A program made the position numbers and the translations under genes. Of a stretch of 64,000 bases of DNA, positions 12,104 through 25,300 are shown piece by piece (position 1 is the stretch's first letter; each line of letters begins with the position of its first letter). The DNA is from Mermis nigrescens (lineage: Eukaryota > Nematoda > Enoplea > Mermithida > Mermithidae): the NCBI GenBank assembly GCA_036768485.1, contig JAVLUZ010000652.1:124001-188000 (forward strand), given 5' to 3'. Under the pieces are notes generated by a model that searched no databases, was not told where the DNA came from, and saw nothing but the letters and a program-made list of their open reading frames with translations.

Positions 12104-13643
12104 TAGTGTTATTTTGGTAGCCCAAAAATAATTAAAATATGATATTGGTATAGTTGACTTATTTTTAATATGATATAAATATGATATTCTGCTATTTTTC
12201 ATTTAAAATATGATATATTTTTGATATTTGGTATATATTTAATATACTTTTGGTAGGTAAGTACCTATCGTGTAATTTCTGCAGCCATGTAAAAGTAGGT
12301 ATCTATGTAAGCAAAATACAGGTAATTAATACTCATTTATTATATTTCAAAGTCAAACGACTAATGCAAGCAATCAATATTTTTTCGAAGTAAAGCACAA
12401 GCATTACATTTCCAGACGCTGTTTAAAAAATTTTCATATATGTATAAAACTTTCAAAATTTACGAGATTAAGTTACAAAATTACATAAATTCCTTTCACT
12501 TTTCGTCAAATAACAAGATTTCGGAATAACGATCAGACATGTGCGTGGGGATGTGGGGTCTAGACCACCCAGAATAGGAAGATGGAAAATTTTGTAGGGA
12601 AAATGAGGCAAAATGAAGGCCAAAACCGGATGCAAATTAAAAATTTTCTTCAAGTGTTTCAAATTGACCAGAAACAGTGTAATATTGTGGTTTTAAGGCT
12701 ATTTAAGCGCTTATGCAAGTTATTGAGGTCATTTTGGCCCAAAAAGCTGAATTCTTGACCCCTGCCCCAAATCGCCCATGCTGTGCACCACACCTGAGCG
12801 TGGGGGGTTTAGGGGTATGCACCCTCCGAGAAACCAAAATACCCCCCCAGAAATCAAAATACCCCCCTCCAGAATTCAATTTTTGAAATTTTTTGTTTTT
12901 TTCGCAATTTCTTGATGCCAATGGATAGTGCTCGATGAGAAACGTTGAAAAATGGTATTTTTTCGCCGTACCACTATTTTTAAGGTCATTTTTTCACCTT
13001 TGAAAAATCTTGCTTTCACCCAGAATGTTCTTGCTGCCCACGTATGCTGTGCACCTATGATCACTATTAGCGAATCACAACGGTAAACAATACAGGTGGC
13101 AAACAAGAATCGAGAAAACAAGTATAATTTGATGGGTCAATGTCATGTGTTGTGGTACATACTTACCGACCTAACTGAGATTTTGAAATCTCCCAGATCT
13201 AGGCCACCTTTAATGAGCTGAGCTTGCCAAAAGTTATGCATTTATCAATTTCGACAGGATGTCACTCAATCATACTACACTGCGCTAATTGTATATATGT
13301 ACATACGATTAACGCAGGTGTACACAACCCTTAACGGACTCTACAGTATACATATGTGCAATAGGCGAGGTGGCTTGGTTGGGTATAGGTACATACATAA
13401 TTAAGTAGGTACCGATACTGTATGCATACTTAAGTATGTATTATGAATGAAAAAAGTGCTACCACTTTGTACCAAAATTATACCAAAATTATATCAAAAA
13501 ATATTTTCACATTTTCCGGAGTTTTAATATGATAAGAATATGATATACCAAAATTCTCAGAATTAAAATATGATATTGGTAGTCCAACAAGTGCCTACCA
13601 AAATCATACCAAAATTTATTTTTGGTATATCGAAATAACACTA
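12104..13643. mobile_element. Non-autonomous hAT-type element with 8-bp target duplication
   Basis: The ends are inverted: TAGTGTTATTTTGG at the left and AAATAACACTA at the right. Identical 8-bp direct repeats, GTCTAGAG, flank it at 12096-12103 and 13644-13651. A TAGNG-type terminus plus an 8-bp duplication is the signature of the hAT superfamily. The subterminal regions are rich in AATATGATAT and ACCAAAAT motifs. It carries copies of repeat families 2 and 1 (12440-13055) and encodes no transposase. Confidence 0.8.
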
Positions 13644-13651
13644 GTCTAGAG

Positions 13652-15790
13652 GCTTAAATGTACTTCAGAGGGTCCTCTAGGCCCTCATGTCAATGTGTGC
13701 ATAAGACAGTACGTACACAAAAAGGGCTTGGCCAATTGGCCAATTCGGCGGACACTCAGAAAGTTTAGTTTCACATAACAAAGATGACAGACTTACAGAA
13801 TAATTTACTTCCAGGAAAATTCAGCATTTGGTCAAAAAACCTCGGAATTCTTCAGCAGTTCACATATTCAAGACGGCACAAATGATTGTCTGCGTTTCTT
13901 TGCTTGGAAATTTACGGATGACATAAGTCCGTATCCAGGATTTTGTTGGGGGGAAGGAATTTTGAAATCAGAAAGCCTAAGAACCGTTAGGAGGTCGGCG
14001 ATAATAAAGGCTCTTTTGAGCGTAACTCGGCAAGCTCTATAAGGTTATGAAGAAAAATTTTCAAAAGTTCGGAAAATTTTCACTTTATTCTACATACAGC
14101 AAATTTACCATTTAGCTATCTGCACAACTGATTTTTCATCATTCAGTCGACAAATTATTTCTTATCTCATCTTTCTGTATTTAATCATTGTTCTTTACAG
14201 AGAAAAACAATGCACTATAATAAAATTCGGCGCGAAGCGCCGAAAACATTTTCACATATTTTACATGTCTAGCTCAAATTTTGATACTTTTTATTAGGGC
14301 TAGAAGGCAAAAACATAGATGAACAATGAATCCGGGCGCACGGCGTCGGTAAAAATTGACATGCTCTTCATGGGAAACTCGAATTTGAGCGGTTTAAAAG
14401 ACAAAATTATGCATTAACAAAAAATCCGGGGCGAAGCGCTGGAAAATTTTGAGTATTCTAGCTACAAATAAGCGCTAAAAACCTGTTTTTGTGGTGCTTT
14501 AGACGCACTTCGCAAATCTTTAATTTATTTTCTCTAGAAGAAAACAAGCAATTTTTCTTTATTTCGACTGCGACGTTTACCTGCATATCATTTCTAGCTT
14601 TTTTTCATCCGTCTTAAAGCACTTATCAGGTTCAAATTTTCGGAAATTTTCTAAAAGTGGGCTTATGCAAAAGAGACTATAGTCATAAATCATCAGGCAC
14701 TTATTAGAATAATTAATCCAAGTTTTTTAAAATTAATAATGCAAGTTGGTACACTAACCTTTTTCTGACTAAAATTAAGTCTATTCAAGACCTCGTCAGT
14801 TTTCTGCTCTTTATTAAAAAATGCGAAAGTCTAATAGTCAATTCACCAAATTTTGCGACCTGTTCAGAGGAGGAACCAGATGCCATGCCGAAACATACAT
14901 ATATGTATGAATTAGGTACATAGGTACATAACGAGTAGGTAATATGTACAACATCAGCAGTCCTAGGTGAATTCAGAAAAATATTATAAAAAAATATTGT
15001 ATACCGGACAAAAAATTAAAATGTATTTTAGAATCAGCAAACAATTCTCCATGTAACGTTTTCGATGTTTTTGCGGCAGCGAGACGTTTACGGGTCTAGA
15101 ATTATGACTGAATCCAAGCAAAAATTTTTTGGATAAGCGTAAATATCACATGCAAAAATATATGCTACCGCAAAATACCTGTTACTAACATGAAGTTTTG
15201 ATTTTTCTACAATTTGATAGAAAAATTCATGAAAAACGATTAAGTATAGAGTGACTTATTACACAAATTCCGGCACAGTCATTTTTACCAAAAATTCAAA
15301 AAGCCGTAACTTTGATTCTTGCTAAATAAGCCCAGGAGCATTTCGTAGAGTGTCACTTATAGCTTTTATCTTGTGTCAAGAGTACCTATTGGCGAAATTT
15401 CATTTGTTTCTGAGACTTGTCGTTGGGACCGATTGTGTGAATCTTAACGGCAATCGCTCGTAAGCCGTATATGTAGGTGCTTTTGCGTCAAATAATCAAA
15501 AGCACCTGCATATAGTAGGTACATTAACCTTAGCAGCAATCGAATTTTGTGTGTCTGGATGAAGCAAAGTCTTAAAAATCGCAGAAAAAACTTAATAAAA
15601 ATTGTTCTAGGGCCTACCATAATATGCTAGGGTGTACCCATATTATTTCTTCTGGGAATATCAATCTATCAAACCCCCTGCTCGCCAACACATGTGAAAG
15701 ATTATCCCCTCTGGAGCAAGCACGCAGCGTAGTGATACTATTTATGGTCTGCTTCATTTGTTCGAGAGACTTTTAAATGAATTTGATCCG
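13652..15790. other. Non-coding stretch with small repeats
   Basis: AT-rich sequence without convincing exons. It contains two GGCGCGAAGCGCCG-type short palindromes (14229 area and 14420 area) that recur near 18995-19030 and 38995-39010, so part of it is dispersed repeat. Confidence 0.4.
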
Positions 15791-15794
15791 CATA

Positions 15795-16525
15795 GGTGTA
15801 CACCATGCGCGGGAAGCACAAAAATTCTGGGGGATGGGCGTGCAAGATTTTTCAAAGGTAAAACAATGGCCTTAAAATGGTGGTATGGCGAATAAACACC
15901 ATTTTTCAACGTTTTTCATCGAGCACTATCCATTGGCATCAAAAATTGTGAAAAAACAAAAACAAATTTAAAAATTGAATTCTGGCGGGAAGTATTTTGA
16001 TTTCTGGGGGAGGGGCTTTTGGTTTCTCGGGGGGGGGGAGATGGGGCGCATACCCAACCCTCCCTCACGCCCAGGTGTGGTGCACACTATGGCCGATATA
16101 GGGAGCATCAGTCATGTTGTGGAGCGGTCGAAAATTTAGCTTATTTGAGCCGAAATAACATCAAAAACGGGTATACATGCTAATATAGCATTAAAACTAC
16201 GATATTCCACAGTTTCTAGTCATTTTCAAGCACTTTTGCGGAAAAATTTTCATTTTTCTTCTGAGGGATTTGAGTCAGACATGCACGAGGGCGGTTTTGG
16301 GGTCTAGCCCCCTCAGAAGGGGAAAATGGAAAATTTTGTGGGAAAATGAGGCAAAATGAAGGCCGAAAATGGATGAACATTAAAACAATTCCTTCACAAG
16401 TGCTTGAAAATAACCAGAAACTGTGAAATCATGTAGTTTTAACGCTATTTTACCACGTATGTAGTTTTTGAGGTCACTTAGGCTCAAAAAACTCAATTTT
16501 CGATCCCCTCACCCAGATCGGCCGT
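15795..16525. repeat. Adjacent copies of repeat families 1 and 2
   Basis: 15795-16085 is a family 1 copy (GAGCACTATCCATTGGCATC core, then a G-rich end). 16085-16525 is the clearest family 2 copy: its ends, GTGCACACTATGGCCGAT and the inverted ATCGGCCGTGCTGTGCAC, and its inner halves pair over more than 100 bp. Family 2 is therefore also a palindromic MITE-like element of about 440 bp. Confidence 0.65.
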
Positions 16526-16807
16526 GCTGTGCACTTACTGGTCTATACTAGACCCCTACGTACATGTCTGAGTACGATTACATATGTACACTACGCTGGC
16601 CTGTGCACTTTTGTCGTTCAACAAATGGGAGGTTCATCCTCAATATGCTGTTTAATACATCTACACACTGTCGAATTGAATTTTCGGCCATGATTTTTTG
16701 ATCGATGACACAAATACACTTTCTCAAAGCAGACTAACTTGAGCTGACAAATGATTTATGGGAAACTCAGAAACGGTGTCTTATATCCGTTTGCCGCCAT
16801 AATCTAC

Positions 16808-16968
16808 AGTCTGTTTCAGACAACTCCGGTCATAAATTTTAAAAGTATCTGGCTGACACACATAGCGATTATAGCATTGATCTGATATATGATTACCGAA
16901 ACCCTCAACTTACTGTCGATGAAAATTAATGAGTTTTATACACGTAATTATGTGAAACAGACTATTAC
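16808..16968. mobile_element. MITE of the TATAGTCTGTTTCA family
   Basis: A 160-bp element whose ends (CAGTCTGTTTCAGACA...TATGTGAAACAGACTA) and internal sequence resemble the nested element at 10237-10409. Non-coding. Confidence 0.7.
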
Positions 16969-17499
16969 TGCGTGTCATTGCTGATATCAATTTGTATCAG
17001 CCATAAATGGGCGTTAAGGGGGTCTGTGGGGCGGACCCTCTGAAAATCCAGTAAACTCCCCAAAATTGTAAGACCTGGTGCTATTCTTGGCGATTTTGCT
17101 CCGTCGGCTAACCCCATAACTTGGCCGGTGTTTTGTATGATTGAGGCTACTGATTTTATTTTCAAATAAACAACTCGGATATACATTCGTATACATAATA
17201 CAGAAGAATAAAAGATAAGAGCACTAGGCTCAAGTAAACAAGTGCGCGCGCCTACCAGTCGTTACATACTCTAGTAAAAATTTAAAAATAACTTTAGGGA
17301 CTATAAAAAAGAGAAATATTATTGAATTTAAATTGTTTTAATTATAGTTCTAAAGATTGATCATCGAAGGTAAATGATTAGAAACCTGCAAGTATGATGC
17401 TTGCGAAAAATTCGACGAAATTACCATCAAGTGTAGAAATTAAATCATAAATTCAAAAAATTGTGAAATATAGTCAAAACGTTTTAATTTGAGTTTAAG

Positions 17500-17965
17500 T
17501 AGTAACAACCAGGCATGCACTTTAAAAAGAATTTAGTAGGGGTTACACCAGAATGAAATAAGGAGAAAATTTTAAAATAAAGCGACATAATGGCTGAAAA
17601 TGAAGGGAAATCAAAAATGCGAAATGATTTCGACAGAAAATGTGGATTAATGAGATTTTTACGGTAATTAGTGTTTATATGTACCACTTTTTAAGGGCCA
17701 TTCTGACTCAAAAAACTCTTCGGCTGAGTTCCCTAGACCAGCCTTACCGTGCATCTATGGCATACATGTAACAGCTCCAAAATTTGGGTAAGGAGTCTCC
17801 AGCCATTTTAGGGGGGGGGGTGACTGACCTCTAATTTTTGGCCAAAAACCACCTAAAAACGGCATAAAATTCAATTTTTGTGTGTGAGGGGAAGGTCAAA
17901 AATTTTCTGGCTTTTAGGGGATAGGAACAACCAACTTTGGGCGAAGGCTCCCCTATCCCTTCTGT
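17500..17965. repeat. Family 2 fragment followed by repeat family 3
   Basis: 17500-17765 resembles the right half of family 2. 17775-17965, with a G homopolymer near 17812-17820 and the block CAAAAATTTTCTGGCTTT, matches 32705-32915. Family 3 is about 190 bp, non-coding, and of unknown class. Confidence 0.55.
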
Positions 17966-18044
17966 TACATGTCTGATCTATTGTAACACAACAAAATTCA
18001 TTCCGTATGAATCGCGCAACCCATGACGCTATTTTAGAAGGTTC

Positions 18045-18965
18045 CGTAAAATTCATCGTGGAAAATTCATTGCATGAAAATTTATCGTGGAAAATTCATC
18101 GTGAAAAAATTTATCGTGAGAAAATTCATCGTGGGTAAAATTCATCGCAGGAAAATTGTGATAAATCGAAACTTTCATTGTGATCAATTGATACATTCTT
18201 CAATACGATTCAATTCACTCAAATTGTTACGTATTTTCTAACGATATCATGCAAAATTTACGAAAGTGTTTTATTTGGCTTGCCGAAAACCAACAACTCA
18301 TGCGAAGGATGGCCCCGAGCCTTTAGTGAGCTAATCTTTGCCAGCCATCCAACTATATGGAAATTTTTATCCTATTCGAAAGACGACCAAGCTTTGAATG
18401 AAGGAAAAATAGAACAGTGTTTTGCTGGTGCCAATCCGCCTCCAAGCAAGAAAGTTTACCGAGATACGGCACTTCGAATTCAGCGTATAGTGCAAGATTA
18501 TGATAACCGTGATAGAATGGATTACTTTACGTGGATTAGTCCATAATTTTGACTACTAGGTGCTTTCATTAATGTTTTTTCTTGACATCTAGTCGCTATC
18601 ATGTCATCATTCCTTTTCTTTGACATCTAATCCATAAATACGTTCTTGAGCTGTCTTAAATTGCCGTTATAGAAATAGTTGAGTAGACAGCATTCAAGGG
18701 GCTGGTTGAAAAAACCGTTCAAAACACCATGACTGCAAATCAACCTCAAGCAACTATACACCAGGCTTAACTTGTCAGAATAGTTTCTTTTAAGTCAGTA
18801 GAAAAATACAGAACACACAGGATGAATTAATTTTAACTTTCTAAATGATGAATTTTTCTACGATGATTTCGCCTCACAATGAATTTTGCCCCACGATGAA
18901 TTTCCCACGATGAATTTCACACTATGAATTTTCCACGATGAATTTTCCACGATGAATTTTCCCTA
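18045..18965. mobile_element. MULE-type element with tandem-repeat inverted ends
   Basis: The left end (18045-18160) consists of tandem GGAAAATTCATCGTG units and the right end (18850-18965) of the same units inverted. Between them lies a fragment of a MULE-like transposase. Long inverted ends made of subrepeats are known for Mutator-like and Foldback-like elements. A target duplication was not identified. Confidence 0.65.
18266..18546 (+). pseudogene. MULE transposase C-terminal fragment
   Basis: About 88 residues remain open. They show the features seen downstream of the catalytic domain in insect MULE/FLYWCH-type transposases: NNSCEGWPRAF, HPTIWKFL, and ANPPPSKKVYRD followed by RIQRIVQDYDNR. 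The catalytic DDE region is absent, so this is a remnant that cannot mobilise anything by itself. It lies between the tandem-repeat inverted ends of its element, which supports the assignment. Confidence 0.7.
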
Positions 18966-19161
18966 AAGCAGTTATCATATGGTCATATGGCGCAAAGCGT
19001 CGGAAATCATATGGCGCGAAGCGCCGGAAAATTCAAGAAATTATTATTGTCGACGTGTAAAAAATCTTGCCGACTATTTTAGACCAATGTGGGGGGCGCC
19101 GCTCGCTCCCAACCCCTCTTTAATCCTTCCATATTTCTCAGACATACGGGAAGAGTAGTGT

Positions 19162-19338
19162 TTATTTTTCGTCACGCCTGAATTCAAAGATGTAATTTAT
19201 CCATGAAATTAATTGAGGGATATTAACAGTGTGTGAATAACCGTCATAGCCCCAAGTCTGATTTCGGCTGCCTCGAATTATACCGTATAACGAGTATTGT
19301 CCGTTGACTTTGCACATCAATGGGCCTCCAGAGTCGCC
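19162..19338 (-). CDS. Protease exon 6: catalytic Ser and C terminus
   Basis: Begins GDSGGPLMC directly after TATTTTTCTAG and ends at TAA (19162-19164) after 58 codons, including the final helix LISWINYIF typical of S1 proteases. Confidence 0.9.
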   Translation of the reverse strand, partial: GDSGGPLMCKVNGQYSLYGIIRGSRNQTWGYDGYSHTVNIPQLISWINYIFEFRRDEK

Positions 19339-22300
19339 CTAGAAAAATATTGCTATAATGAATGATGCATGACTTAAAGCTTTATATCCCAAGCTCACTT
19401 ACCTTTTTAAAATTAATTTATTTTTGTGTAAAATCTTAAATGGAACAAGAACAAAAATAAGACATTACAAAGAAACTTCGCAGTAGATCATAGTTAAAAT
19501 CGGCCAGCCGACTCATTTTGCTAGTCAATTTTTTCCGACATGATCTTATTACGTTACATCTCTTGCAAACCCTGATGATCTGATTAATGAGGTACGGCTT
19601 GATTCATGCGGCATTATTTTAAGCAAAAACACTAAATGATTTGAACACTATGTTGTATGAACTGTGCACTTTATTTAGTTACTGCATTCATAGGAAGTCA
19701 TATATAGGCAGGCTTTGGGCATTGGACCCGTAAATTTCGAATAAAACTCCATAGAACACTAAAACTCGAGTTTAAAGAATATTTTCGTCTTTTTGCGATT
19801 TTTTGATGTCAATGGATAAAGTCTAATGACAAACGCCAAAAAGTGGTTTAGCTTACCACCAATTTTTTTATTCCTTTCCCTAATATTCGAAAGAATATGA
19901 TTTCCTGGATTTCAGATGCGGTCTCCGTACGGTCACTGGACTGGAAGCAAACAAGGAAATTACGAAACGGATAACGTACTCTGCCTGAGCCCTTGTAACC
20001 CCCAAGCCAGCGAAGAAAAATGAGCGTGTGGCGGTCTTCTGGTTCTCCTTTGAATCGAGCTCCAGATAATACGCTGGCGGAGAGATGCTGAAGCTGATTA
20101 GCGAATTTGGAATCATCATCTGAATTAAAAAATTTTCAAAATTAAATAAAATAAGACTGAGAATTGGAATAGGAAGTCGAAGCAATGTATTATGCGTGGG
20201 ATTGATAATTATAAATGTGTTAAAAAGCCGCTAAATTGAATTTTGTGTGTATGTGTGTGTGTGTGTGTGTGTGTTTATTTATTATAGGGAAGATTTCGCG
20301 CTGTGAAGTACCTACAATTGGGAGCGCTCTTATACAAAAGTCATACAATTAAGGTGAGTTTACAAAATAAAAAACAACGAAATTACATGTTTTACAGATT
20401 ATAAGTGATTATATCCATTTTCAAATTCACGCAGCTAGCTAACATAGGAGAAGCAAAAGTTTCCATATTTCCCTACCGAGAAAATTCCCAGTTTATTTCA
20501 AATAATCTCCATTAATGACTTTCTATCCAAGATAACTTCCCGTAAGTACGGTAGAAAAGGATATGATTGCTTATAATATGTAAAATTTACACGTCAATCA
20601 CATAAATAAATATAAGAATCACAATTTCTCTGCTGAAAATGAGGAAGTATTAAAACATTAATTGCGAAATCAATTAGAAATAAAATCAAGCCCTTTCATT
20701 TCATAGATTAACACTTATTTAAATTCGTCGTAAAAAATGCGTTTTATTTCATTCGGTATCCGCTGTAATTACTGCGTCTTCCCCAATATAGATAATTTTT
20801 TGTCACTGACGCGAAATTTCTCCACGCATCAATAATATTTTTAATATTTTTTCTAAATCATTTCTTTTAACCCAAACGCACGTTTTAGCTATTTGTATCA
20901 ACACATCAACGCCCGTTTCAATCAGTTTATTTGGCGTAAGAAACCCAGCGTAAAAACATGTAGGAAAATTTTTGGCAAAAAATGTTTACGCGCTCGCACT
21001 CAATAATCGCGTGCATATTCGTTTATTTTTCATTTCGTCCAAAGAGAAAGGCAAAATTTACAATCTGGGGGAACCCCGTTTTTCCATTTTGAGACCCGGT
21101 GACCATACGTGGGCAGCAAGGAAATCCTGGGGGTGCAAGATTTTTTGAAGGTCAAAAAATGGCCTTAAAAATGGTGGTATGGCGATAAAAATACCATTTT
21201 TCGGCGTTTCTCATGAAGCACAATCCATTGGCATCAAAAAATTGCGGAAGAACGAAAAAATTTTCAAAAATTGAATTCTGGGAGTGTATTTTGATTTCTG
21301 AGGGGGTATTTTGGTTTCTGGGGTGGTGCATACCCCCTTCTCCCGAACCCCCCCCCCATGCCCAGGTGTGCCGGTGACGCGTCTGTAACGCATCGTTAAC
21401 AAAACAATAATGAACATCTTTCGCGTAACCCTCTATTTGTTTTAGAAACAGAAAATCGCAACAGGACTCGAATCGAACGTCAAATTGCAAAACATTAACC
21501 TTTTAACAGAAAACGATCGTAGTTTGGCTTGCAAGCCCGACTGATTATCGTACCGTTAAAAATTTTGTAGAAATTTTCTTACGTGCTTAAAAAATATCGT
21601 ACAAACGAACGTGTGCATCGTTTGAGTCAAATTTGTGTTTATCATCAACGTGCAGTAATTCTTTATGAAGGCGGAAAAATTTCTAAATTGATCTCTTTTT
21701 GGATCAAGCAATTCCACAACCGCGTATTTTACCATAAAAATATCGAACCTAGTCCGATCCTCTGACGTACGCAGTCTTGCCAGAAACATGAGTCTTAAAG
21801 CTTCGACTTTTTCCTCGATGTTTTCGATTCCTATTCTGCCAAATTTCATATAGTTTTGTACGACGTCTTCCTTAATTTTCGGCTTTCTGGCAGGATAGCA
21901 CAAAAAATTTTTGTCGCCTTATTCGCCACTTTAATTATTTTCTCAGGCGGATGAATAAAAGTTGCGACATACCAAAATTTCGAGAAAAAAACATGTGTTA
22001 ATAAAATTTGCGCGAGATTCTAACGGGAACTCAAAATGCAGGGAAGAGTTAATGAACTTATGTAACGTATTTCCTACCAGTTTACAGTGCCGTCTCGGCA
22101 AAAGCGGCCTTATTAAAACTCATTCTGTAAATGTTTAATTCATCAACCAAAAACCATTCGAATTTCTGAGGGACACCAATATTCTCATTCCTAATCACCA
22201 AAATTTGCGTTTTCTCATCGTTTAACCTCATGCCACTCGCTTTTTAAAAAATTTCGTATTCTTCAAACACTTTTTTTACCGATCTAACCTCTCAGCAAAA

Positions 22301-25300
22301 AATTCGTGCCATCAGCGTAATTGCTAATTTTCACCTTTTCGTCCAACAATAAGATGCCAACAACGGAATCATTCTTCCTGACCTATTTACAAAAAACTTC
22401 GGCTGCTAGAACGTATAATATTGGTGATAAAGGACAACCTTGTCTGATGCCCCTTACGATTTCAAAAGAAGCAGAAATTAATCAATTTACCAGTAAAGAG
22501 GAATTGACTTTACCAGCTATATAAATCATTTTAATCAAGTTTCTAAATTTTCAAGGAAAATTAAGATATTCTAGCGATTGATGCAAGAAAGTCCATTCTA
22601 TTACATCGAACGCTGATTTTTGATCCAGAGACAAAATTAACTCAGACAATTTTTCATCATTTGTTGCCAAAATTGAAGAATAAACTGTAACAATTCCGTC
22701 TCTTATATTTCTGCCGGGTATAGTGTAGGTTTGGGCTTGCTTAACCAAATCCGGTGTAAAAAGTTTCATCCTATTATATATGACTTTTGCAAAAATTTTA
22801 TAGTCTACGTTGAGCAAAGTTATCGGCCTCCAGCTACTACGAAGTGCCCAATCCCCATTCCCTTTATATATTTGACTAATTATATCGCAATACATGGATG
22901 CCGGTAATTCCTCCCTGGCGCACATGCTCTTGTAAAATTTGCATAAAATTGGCACTAAATTTTTCGCAAATTACTTAAAAAAAATTCGACAGGTATTCCG
23001 TCACTTCCGCGGGATTTTCCCGGCTTAACTTATTTGACAACCGATAGAACTTCCTCCTCATTTATCTCCGCTCCTAAAGTTTCATGATTTTCATCATAAA
23101 TTTGGGACAAAGCTCCGTAGTTCATAAAATAATTTACCGATTGCAAATCTACCCCTACTTGAGACATCACTTCCGAATATTGGGTCCTAAATTAGTTTGA
23201 AAAGTCAAGCTGATCAAAAATTTCGGTTCCGTCCGCTTTTTTAAGACTCGTGATAAGTCTTGAAATAGCGGGCGATTTTTGAGCCTGCCTGATGTCGGAA
23301 ACAATATTCTGATAATGCGTTTTGTACAAGCGAGAATTGATATCATCCCACTCGCATTGCCTCATTTTTTCAACCTTATACGCTAGCTCATCCTTCAAAA
23401 GGAATTATCTGGAAAGATCGGAATTTTTTCCTCCAAAAAATTCACATCTTCTTCCAGAAAAAATCGTACTTTTTTCTTACGTCAAGCGACTTCGATGCTA
23501 ATTTGCTTGCACTTTTTAGCCATTTGATCTTTTAACATTTGCCATTCATTCGGGAGAACGCAGCCTGCGGCCAACATACAAAGTTTTTGTAAAATTTCTA
23601 ACATTGCAAGCTTTGACTCCTAATTTTGGGTTAAAAGTAGCGCTCTCACTTTCCAATATGACAGTCCGGTTTTCAGTGCGGCACGAAAATTGGAAGAAGT
23701 GACTACCACTTTATGTTGCAAAAAACTTGCTTCAAAAACTTTCTGTTTCACCAAATCTTTCATAAGATTTTTCGTGCAATAAATTCTATCGAAGCGCGAC
23801 ATACTGGGCTGCGTGGACGTAAAAGTGAACTATTTTTCGTCATTTTTTGGTTTACAAATATCGCTCAATCTTAACTTTTGTTTAACTAACGCAAATTCAG
23901 CATGACCGGCTTCCGCACCGTCTACGCTGTATTGTTTCAGCGATCTATCACATTACTTAGTCGGTTGCCAACAAGCACGATCAGCTTCCTGTTATTTTCC
24001 AAGATGAAAAATCGAATTGTCGTATTTGTTTTGCGCTCCAATAAATTCATTGAAGGTAAAAGAGCAAAAATGGATATATATATATACATATATTTCTGAT
24101 AAGAATTTCATTATTTTTATTCATTTCGGTCACTTGAATTAGCTTTTGAGGAATTATGGATGAATCAAAATTTAATTAGTTTGCTCTAAAGTCAAGAATT
24201 ATTGTCCTCAGTGACCCGACAAAGATACAAATAATGTTTAAACGGAGTAGGCGGATCCATTTTAATGCTTTTGTGTGTTCGGCACTGATGATACGCAACG
24301 TTTGTTTCGCATTCATAAATATCCTAAATTTACAGCAAATCTACTTTAATTTCCTATAAGAAGATTCAATATCCTATCACGTCTAGAACGCTTAGCAGTA
24401 ATCCATAAAAAATGGATGTCACTATGAGAAAACAATTTAAAACATGAAGCAGTGCATTAGTGACAATGGAATATTTTACTTAAAAAATGTATTCATTAAC
24501 TGACACGTGTTTCCAATCAAATCTAAAATCTGGTTGAAATTTCAAGCTATCTTATGATATAGACATTGATTAAAGAAAACTCTAATCCAAAATCAAAAAG
24601 AAGACCGAAAAAAGCTGATGAATTTTTGAAGTTCGTTGAACATGAATAATTTGAAGAAATAGCGCATTTTGTGTATATGCTTTTCCAGGCTACTGTTGAT
24701 GCAAAAGGTGGTCCTATTGGTTTCTAAATTATGTTAATGTATGGAGTTATGTCCAGAATTCAGATAAAGGTCACTCCAAGTGTTTCAAGTTCGTTTTATT
24801 CATATTAAAGCAGAAAAACAAACAATATATGCTAAAATACGAATTTGCGAAGGAGCGCTTAGACTTTTGAGCGGCACTGTATTTACGAACTGTTCTATAG
24901 TCAGTTTCACGAAACCTTGTGCATAGATAAGAATTCTTGAGTCAACGTAAATTGATTACAAAAGCGATTCAAACTTAAGCAGCAATCATGATACTTTATA
25001 TAGCGATTGATAAGCCTATGAAGTTTTACTATGCAAAGTTGTATTACAGTAAAGTGCCATAGAAACCACTTTTGCAGCTGCTCGCTGGATCGCTGAAAAT
25101 TAATTTCTATGCACAATGTTTTGTTAAATAGACTAAAGAAATAAACTAATTCACAAGGGTCATACATATGTAAATCTTGGACACGTTTCTTCAAACATAA
25201 TATTGAGTTAGATCTAGAGGTGTAAAGTTAAATCTCTGGAGTAGAAAAACATGCTTTTTGCCTAACGAATTCTTCGCATATAAATTAGGTCGAGCGGACT

